From: an uncultured Synergistales bacterium
GTDB lineage: Bacteria; Synergistota; Synergistia; Synergistales; Aminobacteriaceae
Length of the DNA: 39,929 nucleotides
Assembly: GCA_905233525.1 (NCBI GenBank)
Contig: CAJOEW010000015.1
Span: 1 to 39,929, forward strand
Direction: 5' to 3'
Below are positions 1-9,357 of the stretch, in pieces. The first letter of the stretch is position 1. Each line of letters opens with the position of its first letter. The position numbers and the translations under genes were made by a program. The notes under the pieces were generated by a model. The model saw nothing but the letters and a program-made list of their open reading frames with translations. It did no database searches and had not been told where the DNA came from.

Positions 1-66
1 CAAGCGTTGATGGTACTGTATGGGGTACATACGGGAGAGCAAATCGCTGCCAGAGCTAAATTTTAA
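1..66 (+). CDS. C-terminal end of an unidentified protein (truncated by window edge)
   Basis: Frame 1 is open from the first base to a TAA at 64-66 and gives 21 codons ending in IAARAKF. It is followed at once by a rho-independent terminator, which supports a real gene end. The fragment is too short to assign to a family, and I do not recognise it. Confidence 0.55.
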   Translation, partial: QALMVLYGVHTGEQIAARAKF

Positions 67-100
67 AGAGGGAGCTTTTTTCGAGAGGCTCTCTTTTTTT
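67..100 (+). terminator. Rho-independent terminator of the upstream gene
   Basis: An imperfect GC-rich hairpin (AGAGGGAGC paired with GCTCTCT, with a small bulge) is followed by a run of seven T. It starts one base after the stop codon of the preceding gene. Confidence 0.65.
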
Positions 101-131
101 GTGTTTAAATTTATTAAAGCTAACTTTACTC

Positions 132-166
132 AAAAAAAAATCCCTCCGCATAAAAACAGAGGGATT
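132..166 (-). terminator. Terminator downstream of tRNA-Pro
   Basis: A perfect 8-bp inverted repeat, AATCCCTC/GAGGGATT, encloses a 12-base loop. On the minus strand it is followed by a run of T (nine A at 132-140 on the plus strand). It lies about 60 bases past the 3' end of the minus-strand tRNA-Pro and is the likely end of that transcript. Confidence 0.75.
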
Positions 167-222
167 AAAAAACTTTTTACATATCAATAACAAAAAGCAA
201 GAGTTGTATTTGATATCAGACC

Positions 223-300
223 TGGTCGGGACGAGAGGATTCGAACCTCCGGCCTCATGGACCCGAACCATGCGCGCTAGCCAGACTGCGCTACGTCCCG
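223..300 (-). tRNA. tRNA-Pro (anticodon CGG)
   Basis: The minus strand folds as a full cloverleaf. The acceptor stem is CGGGACG/CGTCCCG, the D stem GCGC/GCGC, and the anticodon stem CATGG/CCATG with loop TTCGGGT. The T arm has the TTCGAAT loop. The discriminator is A and the CCA is encoded. The anticodon CGG reads the proline codon CCG. The total is 78 bases including CCA. Confidence 0.95.
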
Positions 301-395
301 TTTAAATAAACTGTAGAATTCTAGCATTTAAATTTGTTCACGTCAAATCACACTGAAAATATGCTATCCGAGTAATATTATCAAGCTCTACAAAT

Positions 396-439
396 GCCTC
401 CATCGAAAATAGTAAAATGTCTAAAATTCTCATGGAGGC
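396..439 (+). promoter_or_regulatory. Inverted repeat covering the ribosome binding site of the DUF1622 gene
   Basis: GCCTCCAT at 396-403 is perfectly complementary to ATGGAGGC at 432-439, with 28 bases between them. The right arm contains the GGAGG that best serves the ATG at 450, so the paired form would hide it. The right arm is followed by TTTTTATTTT, so the same element could also act as a weak terminator or attenuator. I see no known riboswitch consensus in the 301-395 leader. Confidence 0.45.
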
Positions 440-449
440 TTTTTATTTT

Positions 450-782
450 ATGGAATTTATTTATTATAGAATAGAGGCTGTTTTTCAAATAGTCGTTCAG
501 TACGGCGTGTTAATGCTTGAATGCGCAGGCGTTGTCACAATTATTTATACTACTCTTAAAAGTATTTGGGCGTGCATAAAACACGATAACCAGGTCAGAT
601 TGATATTAGCTAAAGGAATCGCTCTCGCTCTTGAATTTAAATTGGGCGGTGAAGTCCTTAGAACCGTAATCGTACGCGAATGGAGCGAGCTTGCAATTTT
701 AGGCGCTGTAATTTTGTTGCGGGGCGCTTTAACGTTCTTAATACACTGGGAAATTAAAAACGAGGAAGCCCATTTGGAATAA
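450..782 (+). CDS. DUF1622 family small membrane protein
   Basis: This 110-residue protein resembles the DUF1622 family of uncharacterised bacterial inner-membrane proteins; no reaction is known for the family. It has a hydrophobic segment near residues 17-40 (around GVLMLECAGVV), a basic amphipathic middle part (LAKGIALALEFKLGGE), and a second hydrophobic stretch near 80-100 before a charged tail. In-frame ATGs also exist at 417 and 432. I chose 450 because GGAGG at 434-438 is correctly placed only for it. The gene stands alone between tRNA-Pro (opposite strand) and a bidirectional terminator. A hairpin over its ribosome site suggests expression control at the leader. Confidence 0.75.
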   Translation: MEFIYYRIEAVFQIVVQYGVLMLECAGVVTIIYTTLKSIWACIKHDNQVRLILAKGIALALEFKLGGEVLRTVIVREWSELAILGAVILLRGALTFLIHWEIKNEEAHLE

Positions 783-810
783 ACCCGCCTCGTTTTAATC
801 ACGTTATTTT

Positions 811-855
811 AATTTCCGGCCAAATACTCGAATTAACAACAGCCGGAAAATTTTT
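811..855. terminator. Bidirectional terminator between DUF1622 and STAS genes
   Basis: AATTTCCGGC at 811-820 pairs with GCCGGAAAATT at 842-852. T-rich sequence follows on the plus strand and there are A residues before the left arm. The two neighbouring genes converge here, and the element overlaps the stop codon of the STAS gene. Confidence 0.55.
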
Positions 856-1150
856 ATATTATATTCAGAATTTCATCAAAGCCCGTCGTCGCAAATATGT
901 TCATAACTTCAGGCGCAGCATTCTTTAACGTCATTGTGCCTTGCTGATTCATTGTCTTTTGTGCTCGTAATAATATACGCAGTCCAGCTGATGAGATATA
1001 AACTAATTTTGACATGTCTAAAATAAAATTTTTTACACCGTTCAGCTTATCAAATAATTCTCTCTCAAGCACTTCAGCAGTAACAGCACTCAATTTTTTA
1101 TCAAGCGTTAATGTGAGTTCCTGGCCGTCCTCTGATTTTTCGTACTGCAT
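854..1150 (-). CDS. STAS-domain protein, anti-sigma factor antagonist type
   Basis: The 98-residue protein covers a single STAS domain of the SpoIIAA/RsbV type. These proteins bind an anti-sigma kinase and are switched by serine phosphorylation. The hallmark segment, ISSAGLRILL near residue 52, contains the candidate phosphoserine (S53 or S54), preceded by the beta-strand FILDMSKL. A strong AAGGAGG lies upstream of the ATG. The gene is 25 bases downstream of the broken efflux outer-membrane gene on the same strand. No partner kinase, phosphatase or sigma factor is seen in the window, so its partner must be elsewhere. The family call is firm; the specific circuit is unknown. Confidence 0.85.
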   Translation of the reverse strand: MQYEKSEDGQELTLTLDKKLSAVTAEVLERELFDKLNGVKNFILDMSKLVYISSAGLRILLRAQKTMNQQGTMTLKNAAPEVMNIFATTGFDEILNII

Positions 1151-1174
1151 ATTATTTTTTTCCTCCTTAGGGAA

Positions 1175-2480
1175 TTAAATTTTATTACTCGCGTTCTCTG
1201 CTTCCATTGGCTGCCAGCCTCCGCCTAATGCCTTGAATAATGCAATTAAATTTATCATGCGCTGGCCGTTGCTCAAAGCATAATCATCCTCAAGTGATAA
1301 TACAGCCTCAAGCGCATCAAGTACATTGTTAAAATCTGTGAGTCCGTGCTCGTATTTATCCCTCGCTACATCTAATGCTATATGCGCTGAATTTAATGCC
1401 GTCTTTAATGAACGGTTCTTAATTTCTTCCTGCGCGTTAGCCGTTAATGCGTTTCGTACTTCTGATACAGCCGTTAATACAATTTTTTCATACGCGGCTA
1501 ATAATTGCTCTTCTTTCGCGTTTTGTACTCGTATGTTGCGCCTGATCGTTCCAGTGTTAAAAATCGGCCATGTAATTTTTGGAATTATACTCGATCCAAC
1601 GCTGCCTTATCGTGTCTGCTGGTATACCGATTAAATTTTTTGAATCCGCACGCGGAAATGATGAATTTATTTTCAAAAGCCCGTTTAAACTTCCAGGAAC
1701 ATCTCCAGTTAAAATTGCCAGCGCGTTCATAATTTCTTCTATTGACTGCTTTATTGAAGGTACTGAAGCTTCTGTCTTATCTAGTGTGTATTTTGCCTGC
1801 TGTAATGCTAAAGCGTCCTTTAATCCTGCATCGTATTGAGACTGTAATAAATTTAATACATCCCTTTGAACTCTTATATTATTGTTCGCTACGTCAAGCT
1901 GAGCCTGTAATGTCCTGAGATTTATATAATTCATAGCTACTTCAGCCGATAAACTCACCCAGGCACTGTGCAGCGCGGCCTGTTGTGCTTCGTAATCGGC
2001 TTTCGCTGCTTTAATAGTGTCTTGCTTGCGCCCGAATAAATCAATTTCCCATGAAGCGTCAACACCGATTTGATATTCTTTCACGCTGACGGGATTAATA
2101 GAATTTTTTGACGGCTCCGAATTTGTAAAGCTCGCATTACCATTTAATGAAGGCGCTAAAGAAATTTGAGATATCCCAAGCTGCGCCCTTGCTTCACGAA
2201 CTTTTGACCGCGCGCTTTTCAGGTCTTTATTCTCGTTAAATGCCTTCTCAATCAATAATGTTAAAGTCTTATCATCGAATGCAGCCCACCATTGAGCAAG
2301 AATATTAACATTCTCAACGCCTGAATAATTATTTACAAGCGTGTCCCATTTGTCTGGAACATAATTTATTTTATCGGCTGATGTATATTTCTGTACAAGC
2401 TCAAGCCAATCATCAGCGTAAAGTTCTCTCGGTGAAAGCATCATAAAAATTATCAACGCCGCCAAATATTTACGATACAA
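1175..2480 (-). pseudogene. Broken outer-membrane efflux protein (TolC/NodT type)
   Basis: The N-terminal part (2480 down to about 1600) matches RND-efflux outer-membrane factors. It has a signal peptide, the opening helices with WWAAFDDKTLTLLIEKA, the SWEIDLFGR motif, and a helix ending in ADTIRQR. The C-terminal part (about 1600 to 1175) continues in another frame with WPIFNTGTIRRN and a long helix ending GGGWQPMEAE. The roughly 60 residues that family members carry between these blocks (typically PDI-R-AAE to the WPIF strand) are absent and the frame changes there, so the reading frame stops early at 1557. The best start is TTG at 2480, after AAGGA; an ATG at 2555 has no signal-peptide logic. 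No inner-membrane pump or adaptor gene is adjacent. It may be true decay or an assembly deletion. Confidence 0.8.
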
Positions 2481-2591
2481 AATTAAATCAACGTCCTTGC
2501 AAAAATATTTTAATTTGAATTTTAGCGTAAGCATAAAAAAATAAATACGCACCATTCACATTACACAGCGTATATAAAATTAATGCATTAA

Positions 2592-2620
2592 AAAATTTGC
2601 AGGCTTTACTGTGCTAGAAT
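2592..2620 (+). promoter_or_regulatory. Candidate promoter of the rhodanese gene
   Basis: An extended -10-like sequence, TGTGCTAGAAT (TAGAAT at 2615-2620), lies 36 bases before the TTG start. No convincing -35 box is present at the normal spacing. This is a weak call made from sequence likeness only. Confidence 0.28.
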
Positions 2621-2655
2621 GTGCGAAATTAAAATTATTCAGGGAGGATTTTATT

Positions 2656-3076
2656 TTGAGGCGTAAGATTTTTGCAAAGGTGTTTTTATTTCTGGCATTT
2701 GCTGTAATTTTTCCTTGCATATGCCTCGCTTCTCAAAACGACCTCGGAGGTTTGTCACCTAAAGACGCATTTGACTATATGAAAGAAAATTACGGAGAGC
2801 TGATTTTAATAGATGTCGCTCCTACAAGATGGTTTCAGCGTGAAACATTCACAGGCGCGTTACATATACCTGAAGCAGAATTAGACGGCTCGGAAAAAAA
2901 TGATCTTTACATGAAATTGCCGGCGGATAAACCTTAAAGTTTATGATTATTTAATCGAGTTTAGACCGGATATAAAAGAAATTGCTTACATTGCAGGCGC
3001 TCCAATGTTTAAAGAATATAATTCGTGGCTCGCTGCTAAAACAGTTGATAGTTCAGATGAGCAAGTTCAAAAATAA
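2656..3076 (+). pseudogene. Broken exported rhodanese-like protein
   Basis: TTG at 2656 follows a good GGGAGG site and starts a signal peptide (RRKIFAKV, then a hydrophobic core ending CLAS). The rhodanese N-terminal part follows, with LSPKDAFDYM, LILIDVAPT and GALHIPEAEL. The frame stops at 2937 after KLPADKP. The expected end, KVYDYLIEFRPDIKEIAYIAGAPMF and the C-terminal helix, continues in another frame up to TAA at 3074-3076. Between the two parts the strand and loop that carry the catalytic cysteine (usually a hydrophobic strand followed by C-x-x-G-x-R) are missing, about 13-16 residues. As written it would be an inactive sulfurtransferase. It lies just before dapA on the same strand and diverges from the efflux gene. 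Confidence 0.75.
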
Positions 3077-3111
3077 TTTTTAATTTAATTTTCAAAAGGA
3101 GTATTTTTATT

Positions 3112-3999
3112 ATGTCAAGTAATCCAATTTTTAAAGGCGTTGCTACAGCGCTGATCACTCCGTTAAATGAATACGGCGTTGATTATGATTCTTTCGGAAA
3201 TATAATCGACTGGCAGATCGAACAGGGTATTAACGCTCTTGTAATTGCCGGCACTACTGGTGAAGGCTCAACGCTACATGATAAAGATCACAGAGACGTA
3301 ATTTCATGGTCGATCAAACGTATAAATAAGCGCGTTCCTGTTATCGTCGCAACCGGTTCAAATGATACAAGTTACGCTGTTGAACTTACTAAGTATGCAA
3401 GTAATGAAGGCGCTGATGCTGTACTTGTTGTTACGCCTTATTATAATAAAGCAACTCAAAACGGCCTCGTAAAAATGTATTCAACTATTGCTGACGCTTC
3501 AAAGGTGCCTTTGATTTTATACAACGTGCCGTCAAGAACAGGTGTTAACATTGAGCCTGATACTTATGCAAAATTAGCAGATCATCCAATGATTAAAGGC
3601 ATTAAAGAAGCTAACAGCGATATCTCAAAAATTGTTAAGACCGCTCATTTAATCGGAAATAAACTTGATATTTATTCAGGCAATGACGATCAAATTGTAC
3701 CGATTTTATCAATTGGAGGCTTGGGCGTTATTTCTGTGTTGTCAAATATAATGCCGGCTGAAACTGTTGCGATATGCGATAAATTTTTTAATGGTGATGT
3801 AAAAGGCTCGGCTGATTTGCAATTGAAATATTTACCGCTGATTAACGCCTTGTTCAGTGAAGTTAATCCTATTCCAGTAAAAGCCGCTATGGCCAGAATG
3901 AATAAATGTAAAAATATTTTGCGCCTGCCTTTAACTCAAATGGAACACGATAATTTTACTAAGCTTGAAAATCTCATGAAAGAACAGGGAATTATTTAA
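3112..3999 (+). CDS. dapA: 4-hydroxy-tetrahydrodipicolinate synthase
   Basis: This enzyme condenses pyruvate with aspartate semialdehyde, the first committed step of lysine/diaminopimelate synthesis in the cytoplasm. The 295-residue protein is full length. It shows the GTTGEGSTL phosphate-binding-like loop, YNVPSRTG with the proton-relay tyrosine, and GIKEAN with the Schiff-base lysine at about K165. The N terminus, GVATALITPL, is typical. Its start has a clear AAAAGGAG site. It opens the dap operon, with only three bases to dapB. Identification is secure. Confidence 0.96.
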   Translation: MSSNPIFKGVATALITPLNEYGVDYDSFGNIIDWQIEQGINALVIAGTTGEGSTLHDKDHRDVISWSIKRINKRVPVIVATGSNDTSYAVELTKYASNEGADAVLVVTPYYNKATQNGLVKMYSTIADASKVPLILYNVPSRTGVNIEPDTYAKLADHPMIKGIKEANSDISKIVKTAHLIGNKLDIYSGNDDQIVPILSIGGLGVISVLSNIMPAETVAICDKFFNGDVKGSADLQLKYLPLINALFSEVNPIPVKAAMARMNKCKNILRLPLTQMEHDNFTKLENLMKEQGII

Positions 4000-4002
4000 C
4001 TC

Positions 4003-4719
4003 ATGAAAATTATTTTAAATGGTGCTGCCGGACGCATGGGAAAAATTTTAGCTGACATGGCCGGAAATGAAAAAATAGCCGCCCGCGTTGATGTTGCTTT
4101 AGGAAATAAATTAACTGATTTCGATTTCTCAGGTAATAATTACTGCGTCGTCGATTTCTCAAATCATTCTGCAACTCGCGATCTTATAAATTACTGCGTT
4201 GATAAAAATTTACCTCTCTTAATCGCTTCAACAGGACATAATGATGACGAAATTAAAATTATTCATGACGCTGCTAAAAAAATTCCTGTGTTCATGTCCG
4301 CTAATATGTCGCTTGGAATCGCATTGCTTGCTGATATCGCTCAACGCATTACTGAAAATTTCGGCGCTTGCGATATTGAAATAATAGAAGCTCATCATAA
4401 TCAAAAATTGGACGTTCCAAGCGGTACAGCTTTATTATTAGCCGATCGCATTCGTGAGTCGCGTAAGCTTGATTTTAATATCGGCCGTCATGAAAATGGT
4501 AAACGCCCTGAAAATGAATTAGGTATACACTCATTGAGATACGGCGCTGAAGTCGGAATGCATGAAATTATTTTCGCAACACCTGAAGAAAAAATTACGA
4601 TCAAACACGAAGCTAACAACAGGGCTTTATTTGCGCGCGGAGCTTTAAAGGCTGCTGAATGGATCGTAAATCAAAAACCAGGATTTTATAACATGCGCGA
4701 TCTCTTAAGGAGCAATTAA
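4003..4719 (+). CDS. dapB: 4-hydroxy-tetrahydrodipicolinate reductase
   Basis: DapB reduces the DapA product with NAD(P)H to tetrahydrodipicolinate. The 238-residue length is normal. The N-terminal Rossmann motif is NGAAGRMG. The catalytic block [15 protein letters not shown] near residue 130 has the conserved histidine pair, the lysine and the substrate-binding GTA. The C-terminal part, [12 protein letters not shown], matches the tetramerisation domain. It sits between dapA and dapH with almost no spacer, so it is co-transcribed with them. Confidence 0.96.
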   Translation: MKIILNGAAGRMGKILADMAGNEKIAARVDVALGNKLTDFDFSGNNYCVVDFSNHSATRDLINYCVDKNLPLLIASTGHNDDEIKIIHDAAKKIPVFMSANMSLGIALLADIAQRITENFGACDIEIIEAHHNQKLDVPSGTALLLADRIRESRKLDFNIGRHENGKRPENELGIHSLRYGAEVGMHEIIFATPEEKITIKHEANNRALFARGALKAAEWIVNQKPGFYNMRDLLRSN

Positions 4720-4720
4720 C

Positions 4721-5425
4721 ATGGAAGCACAAGATATTATTAAATATATTTCGGACTCTAAAAAGAAAACGCCCGTGAAAATTTATCTGCGTGAAAAAAA
4801 TAATGCTCATATCGATTTCACAGGCACTAATTCAAAAATTTTCGGTGCAGGTGATAAAATTATTTTCGGTGATTGGACTGAGTTAGAACCGGTCTTAAAT
4901 GCTAATCAAGATAAAATCGCTGATATAGTAATTGAAAATGATCGCCGCAATTCCGCACTGCCTTTAATGGATTTAAAAAATATCCAGGCAAGAATCGAGC
5001 CAGGCGCAATTATTCGGGAAAATGTCACAATCGAAAAAAATGCCGTCGTTATGATGGGTGCTGTATTAAATATTGGCGCTGTCGTTGGTGAAAATTCTAT
5101 GATCGATATGAACGCAGTGTTAGGAGGCCGCGCAACTGTCGGTAGAAATTGTCATATCGGTGCAGGAGCTGTATTAGCCGGTGTTATTGAGCCTGCGTCA
5201 GCAAAACCTGTAATTATTCAGGATAATGTCTTAATCGGTGCTAATGCTGTCGTGATTGAAGGCGTTACAGTCGGTGAAAATTCAGTAGTGGCTGCCGGCG
5301 CTGTAGTCGTTGATGATGTCCCGCCTGGTAAAGTCGCTGCAGGTTGTCCAGCCAGAATTATTAAAGACCGTGACGAAAAAACTAATTCTAAAACAGCTTT
5401 AGAGGGAGCCTTACGCAAAATATGA
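4721..5425 (+). CDS. dapH: Tetrahydrodipicolinate N-acetyltransferase
   Basis: DapH acetylates tetrahydrodipicolinate with acetyl-CoA, so this organism uses the acetylated branch of lysine synthesis rather than the succinyl branch. The 234-residue protein has the N-terminal DapH domain (start to about 85), then a left-handed beta-helix of hexapeptide repeats ([44 protein letters not shown]), ending with the [10 protein letters not shown] cap. The start follows the dapB stop by one base and its stop overlaps the next ATG by four bases. The aminotransferase of this branch is not in the window. Confidence 0.93.
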   Translation: MEAQDIIKYISDSKKKTPVKIYLREKNNAHIDFTGTNSKIFGAGDKIIFGDWTELEPVLNANQDKIADIVIENDRRNSALPLMDLKNIQARIEPGAIIRENVTIEKNAVVMMGAVLNIGAVVGENSMIDMNAVLGGRATVGRNCHIGAGAVLAGVIEPASAKPVIIQDNVLIGANAVVIEGVTVGENSVVAAGAVVVDDVPPGKVAAGCPARIIKDRDEKTNSKTALEGALRKI

Positions 5426-6558
5426 TCGATTTCTTGAGCGAGGCTGAAAATTTAAAAGCTGACTTGATCAAAATCAGGCATGAACTCCATAAAAATCCGG
5501 AATTAAGCGCGCATGAATATAAAACCGCTGAATTTATTGAGAATGTATTTAAAAGCCTTGATATAAAAACTTGCCGTGCCTCTGAAACCGGAATTATAGC
5601 GCGTTTAAATTTTAATAATGCCGGTAAAAATATTGCTCTTCGTGCTGATATGGACGCTCTCCCAACAAATGAAGAGACAGGCGCGGATTTTTCATCTGTT
5701 AATAACGGAATAATGCACGCTTGCGGCCATGATGTTCATATGACAGGATTATTAGGTGCGGCCATGATTCTTAATAAACATAAAAATGATCTGAACGGCT
5801 CTGTAACATTCTTGCTTGAACCTGACGAAGAAGATAAAGGCGGAGCTTTACCTCTTATAAAATCCGGCGCTCTTGAAAATGTCAATGCTGTGTTCGGTGC
5901 TCATGTATCTCCAGATTTACCGCTTGGCCATGTCGGTTTTAAATACGGTGCGTTTTATGCTGCTGCGGAAGTCTTTAAAATTATCATAACCGGAAAATCA
6001 TCACATGCTGCTGAACGTCAAAAAGGTGTCGACGCTCTGGAAACTGCTGCGGAAATCGTAACAGCTGCTTTAAAAATTCAAGGCGGTGTCATTTCAGTGT
6101 GTAAATTTCATTCAGGAACAGCCGTAAATATCATTGCTGACCGTGCAGAACTTGAAGGTATCATCAGAACTTTCGGACTTGATAACAGAAAACGCATGTG
6201 CGACGAATTGGCAGGACTCGTTGAAAAAATTGCCGCCGATCACAAAGCTGAAGCCTTATGCATTTTAAAAGACAGTTATCCTGGTGTAGTTAATGATGAC
6301 AAAATGACAGATCTCGCAAAAAATGCAGCTGAAAAAATTTTAGGCTCTGAACGCGTTCATGTAATTGATAAGCCTGTTATGATGACTGAAGATTTTGGCT
6401 ATTATATTACTAAAATTCCGGGAACGTTTTATCATATCGGTGCAGGCTGTGAATTGCCTTTACATAATAATAAATTTCTGCCTTCCGATGAGATTTTAAC
6501 AACTTTGGCCGCAACTCATTCAGCCATAATTTCAGACGCATTGAATAATAAAGCATGA
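5422..6558 (+). CDS. M20 family amidohydrolase, probable N-acetyldiaminopimelate deacetylase
   Basis: Predicted metal-dependent deacetylase of the M20 family. The motifs are [24 protein letters not shown] (metal ligands) and a variant of the usual QPAEE motif, EPDEED, that keeps the catalytic glutamate; KSSHAA lies in the dimerisation domain. The length of 378 residues is typical. Related enzymes cleave N-acetyl-LL-DAP, hippurate or N-acetyl amino acids, and sequence alone does not separate them. The position directly after dapH, with a four-base overlap, makes the DAP deacetylase role (DapL-like) by far the most likely. Its end overlaps the uvrA start by four bases. Confidence 0.85.
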   Translation: MIDFLSEAENLKADLIKIRHELHKNPELSAHEYKTAEFIENVFKSLDIKTCRASETGIIARLNFNNAGKNIALRADMDALPTNEETGADFSSVNNGIMHACGHDVHMTGLLGAAMILNKHKNDLNGSVTFLLEPDEEDKGGALPLIKSGALENVNAVFGAHVSPDLPLGHVGFKYGAFYAAAEVFKIIITGKSSHAAERQKGVDALETAAEIVTAALKIQGGVISVCKFHSGTAVNIIADRAELEGIIRTFGLDNRKRMCDELAGLVEKIAADHKAEALCILKDSYPGVVNDDKMTDLAKNAAEKILGSERVHVIDKPVMMTEDFGYYITKIPGTFYHIGAGCELPLHNNKFLPSDEILTTLAATHSAIISDALNNKA

Positions 6559-9350
6559 ACGACGAAATTTTAATCAGAGGCGCTCGTGAACATAATTTAA
6601 AAAATATCAGCCTTGCTATTCCCAAAAATAAATTAACTGTTATTACTGGGCCTTCTGGTTCCGGTAAATCTTCGTTGGCTTTTGATACGTTATACGCTGA
6701 AGGTCAACGCCGTTATGTCGAATCTTTATCAGCTTATGCGCGTCAATTCTTAGGCGTTCAAAAAAAACCTGATGTCGATGAAATTTCAGGATTATCGCCG
6801 GCTATCTCAATTGAACAAAAAGGCACTGGCCATAATCCGCGCTCAACTGTTGGAACGGTGACGGAAATATATGATTATTTGCGGCTGTTATTCGGTCGCG
6901 TTGGTGTTCCTTATTGTCCCAAATGCGGCCGGCCTGTTGAAAGACATTCGCTTGACGAAATATTAAATTACATTCTGGACAATGAGCAGAATTTGAAGAT
7001 CGAAATTTATTCGCCGCTCGTTAAAAATAAAAAAGGCTCGTTTGCAAATTTATTTAATCAAGTCCGTGAACAAGGCTATACACGTGCACGCATTGACGGC
7101 GTAAATTATTTTCTTGATGACGAAATAAATTTGAACAAGAATCAAAAACACTCGATCGAAATTTTAATAGACCGCTTAAAAATTTCACTTGATAAACGCA
7201 GCCGTTTAGCTTCATCTGTTGAAAACGCTTTGAAATTATCCGGCGGATATGTCTTAATTTTTCCCGAGAATAAAGACGCGTATACAATGACTGAAAATTA
7301 TTCATGTCCTGATTGTGAGATAAGTATGCCTGAAATTGAACCGCGGTTATTTTCGTTTAATAATCCCGTCGGCGCTTGTCCTGATTGTGCTATCGATCCT
7401 GACCGTTCAGTTTTAGATGGAGCCGTTATCGCATGGAAAAATAAACCTCAAGCGATTAACAAGCTTAAATTATTCGCAGATAAATATAATTGGGATTTGA
7501 CGCCGAAATTTAAAGATTTGCCTAAAAAAATTCAGGATTTTATCTGGAACGGCAGCGGCGATGAAAAATTACCTATGATCTTCGATGAAAAAGGTATCGC
7601 GCGCCATTATATGGGACGTTATGAAGGCGTTGCAGGCTGGTTTGAAAACATGCTCAAATATTTCGAAGATAATGAGAAAGTCCAGGAGGAAATTTTAAAT
7701 TTTCGTGAGGAAGATATTTGCAAAACTTGTAACGGTTTGCGATTAAGACAAGAGGCTTTAAACGTGAAAGTATCAAATTATTCGATCGGCGATTTAATTT
7801 CAATGCCTGTTGAAAAATTGGTTACAGTCATGAAAAATTTAACACTCACTAAAAATCAGGCTTTGCTCGTTGAACAGGTCATGAGCGAAATTATTAAGAG
7901 ACTTGAATTTTTAAATGATGTCGGCGTTGGATATTTAAGTTTATTGCGGCGTGCTGACACTTTATCTGGCGGAGAGTCTCAAAGAATCAGGCTCGCTACA
8001 CAAATCGGATCGAATTTAAGCGGCGTGTTATACGTTCTTGATGAGCCTACGATCGGTTTACATCCTCGCGATACTGAAAAGTTAATAAGATCTTTAAAAT
8101 CTATTCGCGATCTCGGAAATACAGTTATAGTCGTTGAACATGACCGCGAGACAATGCAGGCAGCTGATAATTTAATTGAGATCGGGCCTAATGCAGGTGA
8201 ACAAGGCGGAGAAATTTTACACAGCGGAAATTATAACGACTTCATTAAAACAAACGGCTTAACAGGTTCATACTTGCGAGGCGACTCAAATGGAATCGTA
8301 AAGCCTGAAAAAAATCGTGTGCCTGAAAAATTCTTAACAGTTTACGGCGCTGCACATAATAATTTAAAAAATATTGATGTGAAAATCCCGATCGGTTTAT
8401 TTACTTGTATCAGCGGCGTATCAGGTTCAGGAAAAAGCAGTTTTTTATACGACGTTTTATATAAAGGTTTACGCAGGATTCTTGATAAAGATTTCCGCGA
8501 GCGTCCAGGCAAATTTAAAAATATTGAAGGCGCTGAATTTTTTGATAATGTCGTTTTAGTTGATCAAAGTCCTATTGGCAGAACTCCTAGATCAAATCCT
8601 GCAACGTATACCGGATTATTTACATTGATACGCGAATTTTACGCTGCATTACCAGAATCAAAAGTACGAGGCTATAATTCAGGGCGTTTCAGTTTTAATA
8701 TCAAAGGCGGCCGCTGCGAATCATGTGGAGGCGCTGGATCTGTTAGAACTCCGATGTTATTTTTACCTGATATGTATACTGACTGCGAAGTTTGCAACGG
8801 AAAAAGATATAATCATGAAACGCTCGAAATAAAATTCAAAGATAAAAATATTGCTGATGTCTTATCAATGACAGTCGACGAGGCCATGAATTTTTTTCAA
8901 GACATACCGAAAATTTTAAACAAATTAAAAATTATTCATGACGCAGGACTCGGATATATTAGGCTCGGTCAATCTGCTTTAACACTTTCAGGAGGTGAAG
9001 CCCAGCGTGTGAAATTATCGCGCGAGCTGTCAAAAAAATTTATAGGCGGACGTACGTTATATTTGCTTGATGAACCTACAACGGGATTATTTTATACGGA
9101 TGTAAAAAAATTGCTTGAAATCGTTCATAGAATAATCGATAAAAATAAAAGTACGGTCATATTCATTGAGCATAATTTAGACGTTTTATTATCAGCTGAT
9201 TATATAATTGATTTAGGCGAAGAAGGCGGAGAAAATGGAGGACATCTCGTAAACTTCGGAACGCCTGACGAAATTATAAGCGCTCAAAAAGGTTACACAT
9301 CAAAATTTTTATTAGAATATCAAAAAAATTTACACTCGGAGGTTATTTAA
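6555..9350 (+). CDS. uvrA: Excinuclease ABC subunit A
   Basis: UvrA is the damage-recognition ATPase of nucleotide excision repair. The 931-residue protein has both ABC modules. Module one has Walker [10 protein letters not shown] (about residue 32), a zinc module beginning CPKCGRP, an insertion with CPDC pairs, and signature LSGGESQR. Module two has GVSGSGKSS (about residue 620), the zinc finger [11 protein letters not shown]...[10 protein letters not shown], the signature LSGGEAQR and LLDEPTTGL. All expected catalytic elements are intact. It is translationally coupled to the lysine genes, which is not a functional link I recognise and probably reflects shared transcription. Confidence 0.97.
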   Translation: MNDEILIRGAREHNLKNISLAIPKNKLTVITGPSGSGKSSLAFDTLYAEGQRRYVESLSAYARQFLGVQKKPDVDEISGLSPAISIEQKGTGHNPRSTVGTVTEIYDYLRLLFGRVGVPYCPKCGRPVERHSLDEILNYILDNEQNLKIEIYSPLVKNKKGSFANLFNQVREQGYTRARIDGVNYFLDDEINLNKNQKHSIEILIDRLKISLDKRSRLASSVENALKLSGGYVLIFPENKDAYTMTENYSCPDCEISMPEIEPRLFSFNNPVGACPDCAIDPDRSVLDGAVIAWKNKPQAINKLKLFADKYNWDLTPKFKDLPKKIQDFIWNGSGDEKLPMIFDEKGIARHYMGRYEGVAGWFENMLKYFEDNEKVQEEILNFREEDICKTCNGLRLRQEALNVKVSNYSIGDLISMPVEKLVTVMKNLTLTKNQALLVEQVMSEIIKRLEFLNDVGVGYLSLLRRADTLSGGESQRIRLATQIGSNLSGVLYVLDEPTIGLHPRDTEKLIRSLKSIRDLGNTVIVVEHDRETMQAADNLIEIGPNAGEQGGEILHSGNYNDFIKTNGLTGSYLRGDSNGIVKPEKNRVPEKFLTVYGAAHNNLKNIDVKIPIGLFTCISGVSGSGKSSFLYDVLYKGLRRILDKDFRERPGKFKNIEGAEFFDNVVLVDQSPIGRTPRSNPATYTGLFTLIREFYAALPESKVRGYNSGRFSFNIKGGRCESCGGAGSVRTPMLFLPDMYTDCEVCNGKRYNHETLEIKFKDKNIADVLSMTVDEAMNFFQDIPKILNKLKIIHDAGLGYIRLGQSALTLSGGEAQRVKLSRELSKKFIGGRTLYLLDEPTTGLFYTDVKKLLEIVHRIIDKNKSTVIFIEHNLDVLLSADYIIDLGEEGGENGGHLVNFGTPDEIISAQKGYTSKFLLEYQKNLHSEVI

Positions 9351-9357
9351 TATTATT

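Noticed and set aside
1326-1634. Plus-strand ORF of 102 codons
   Set aside because: It lies antisense to the C-terminal part of the efflux gene, whose protein pattern is clear, and has no ribosome site.
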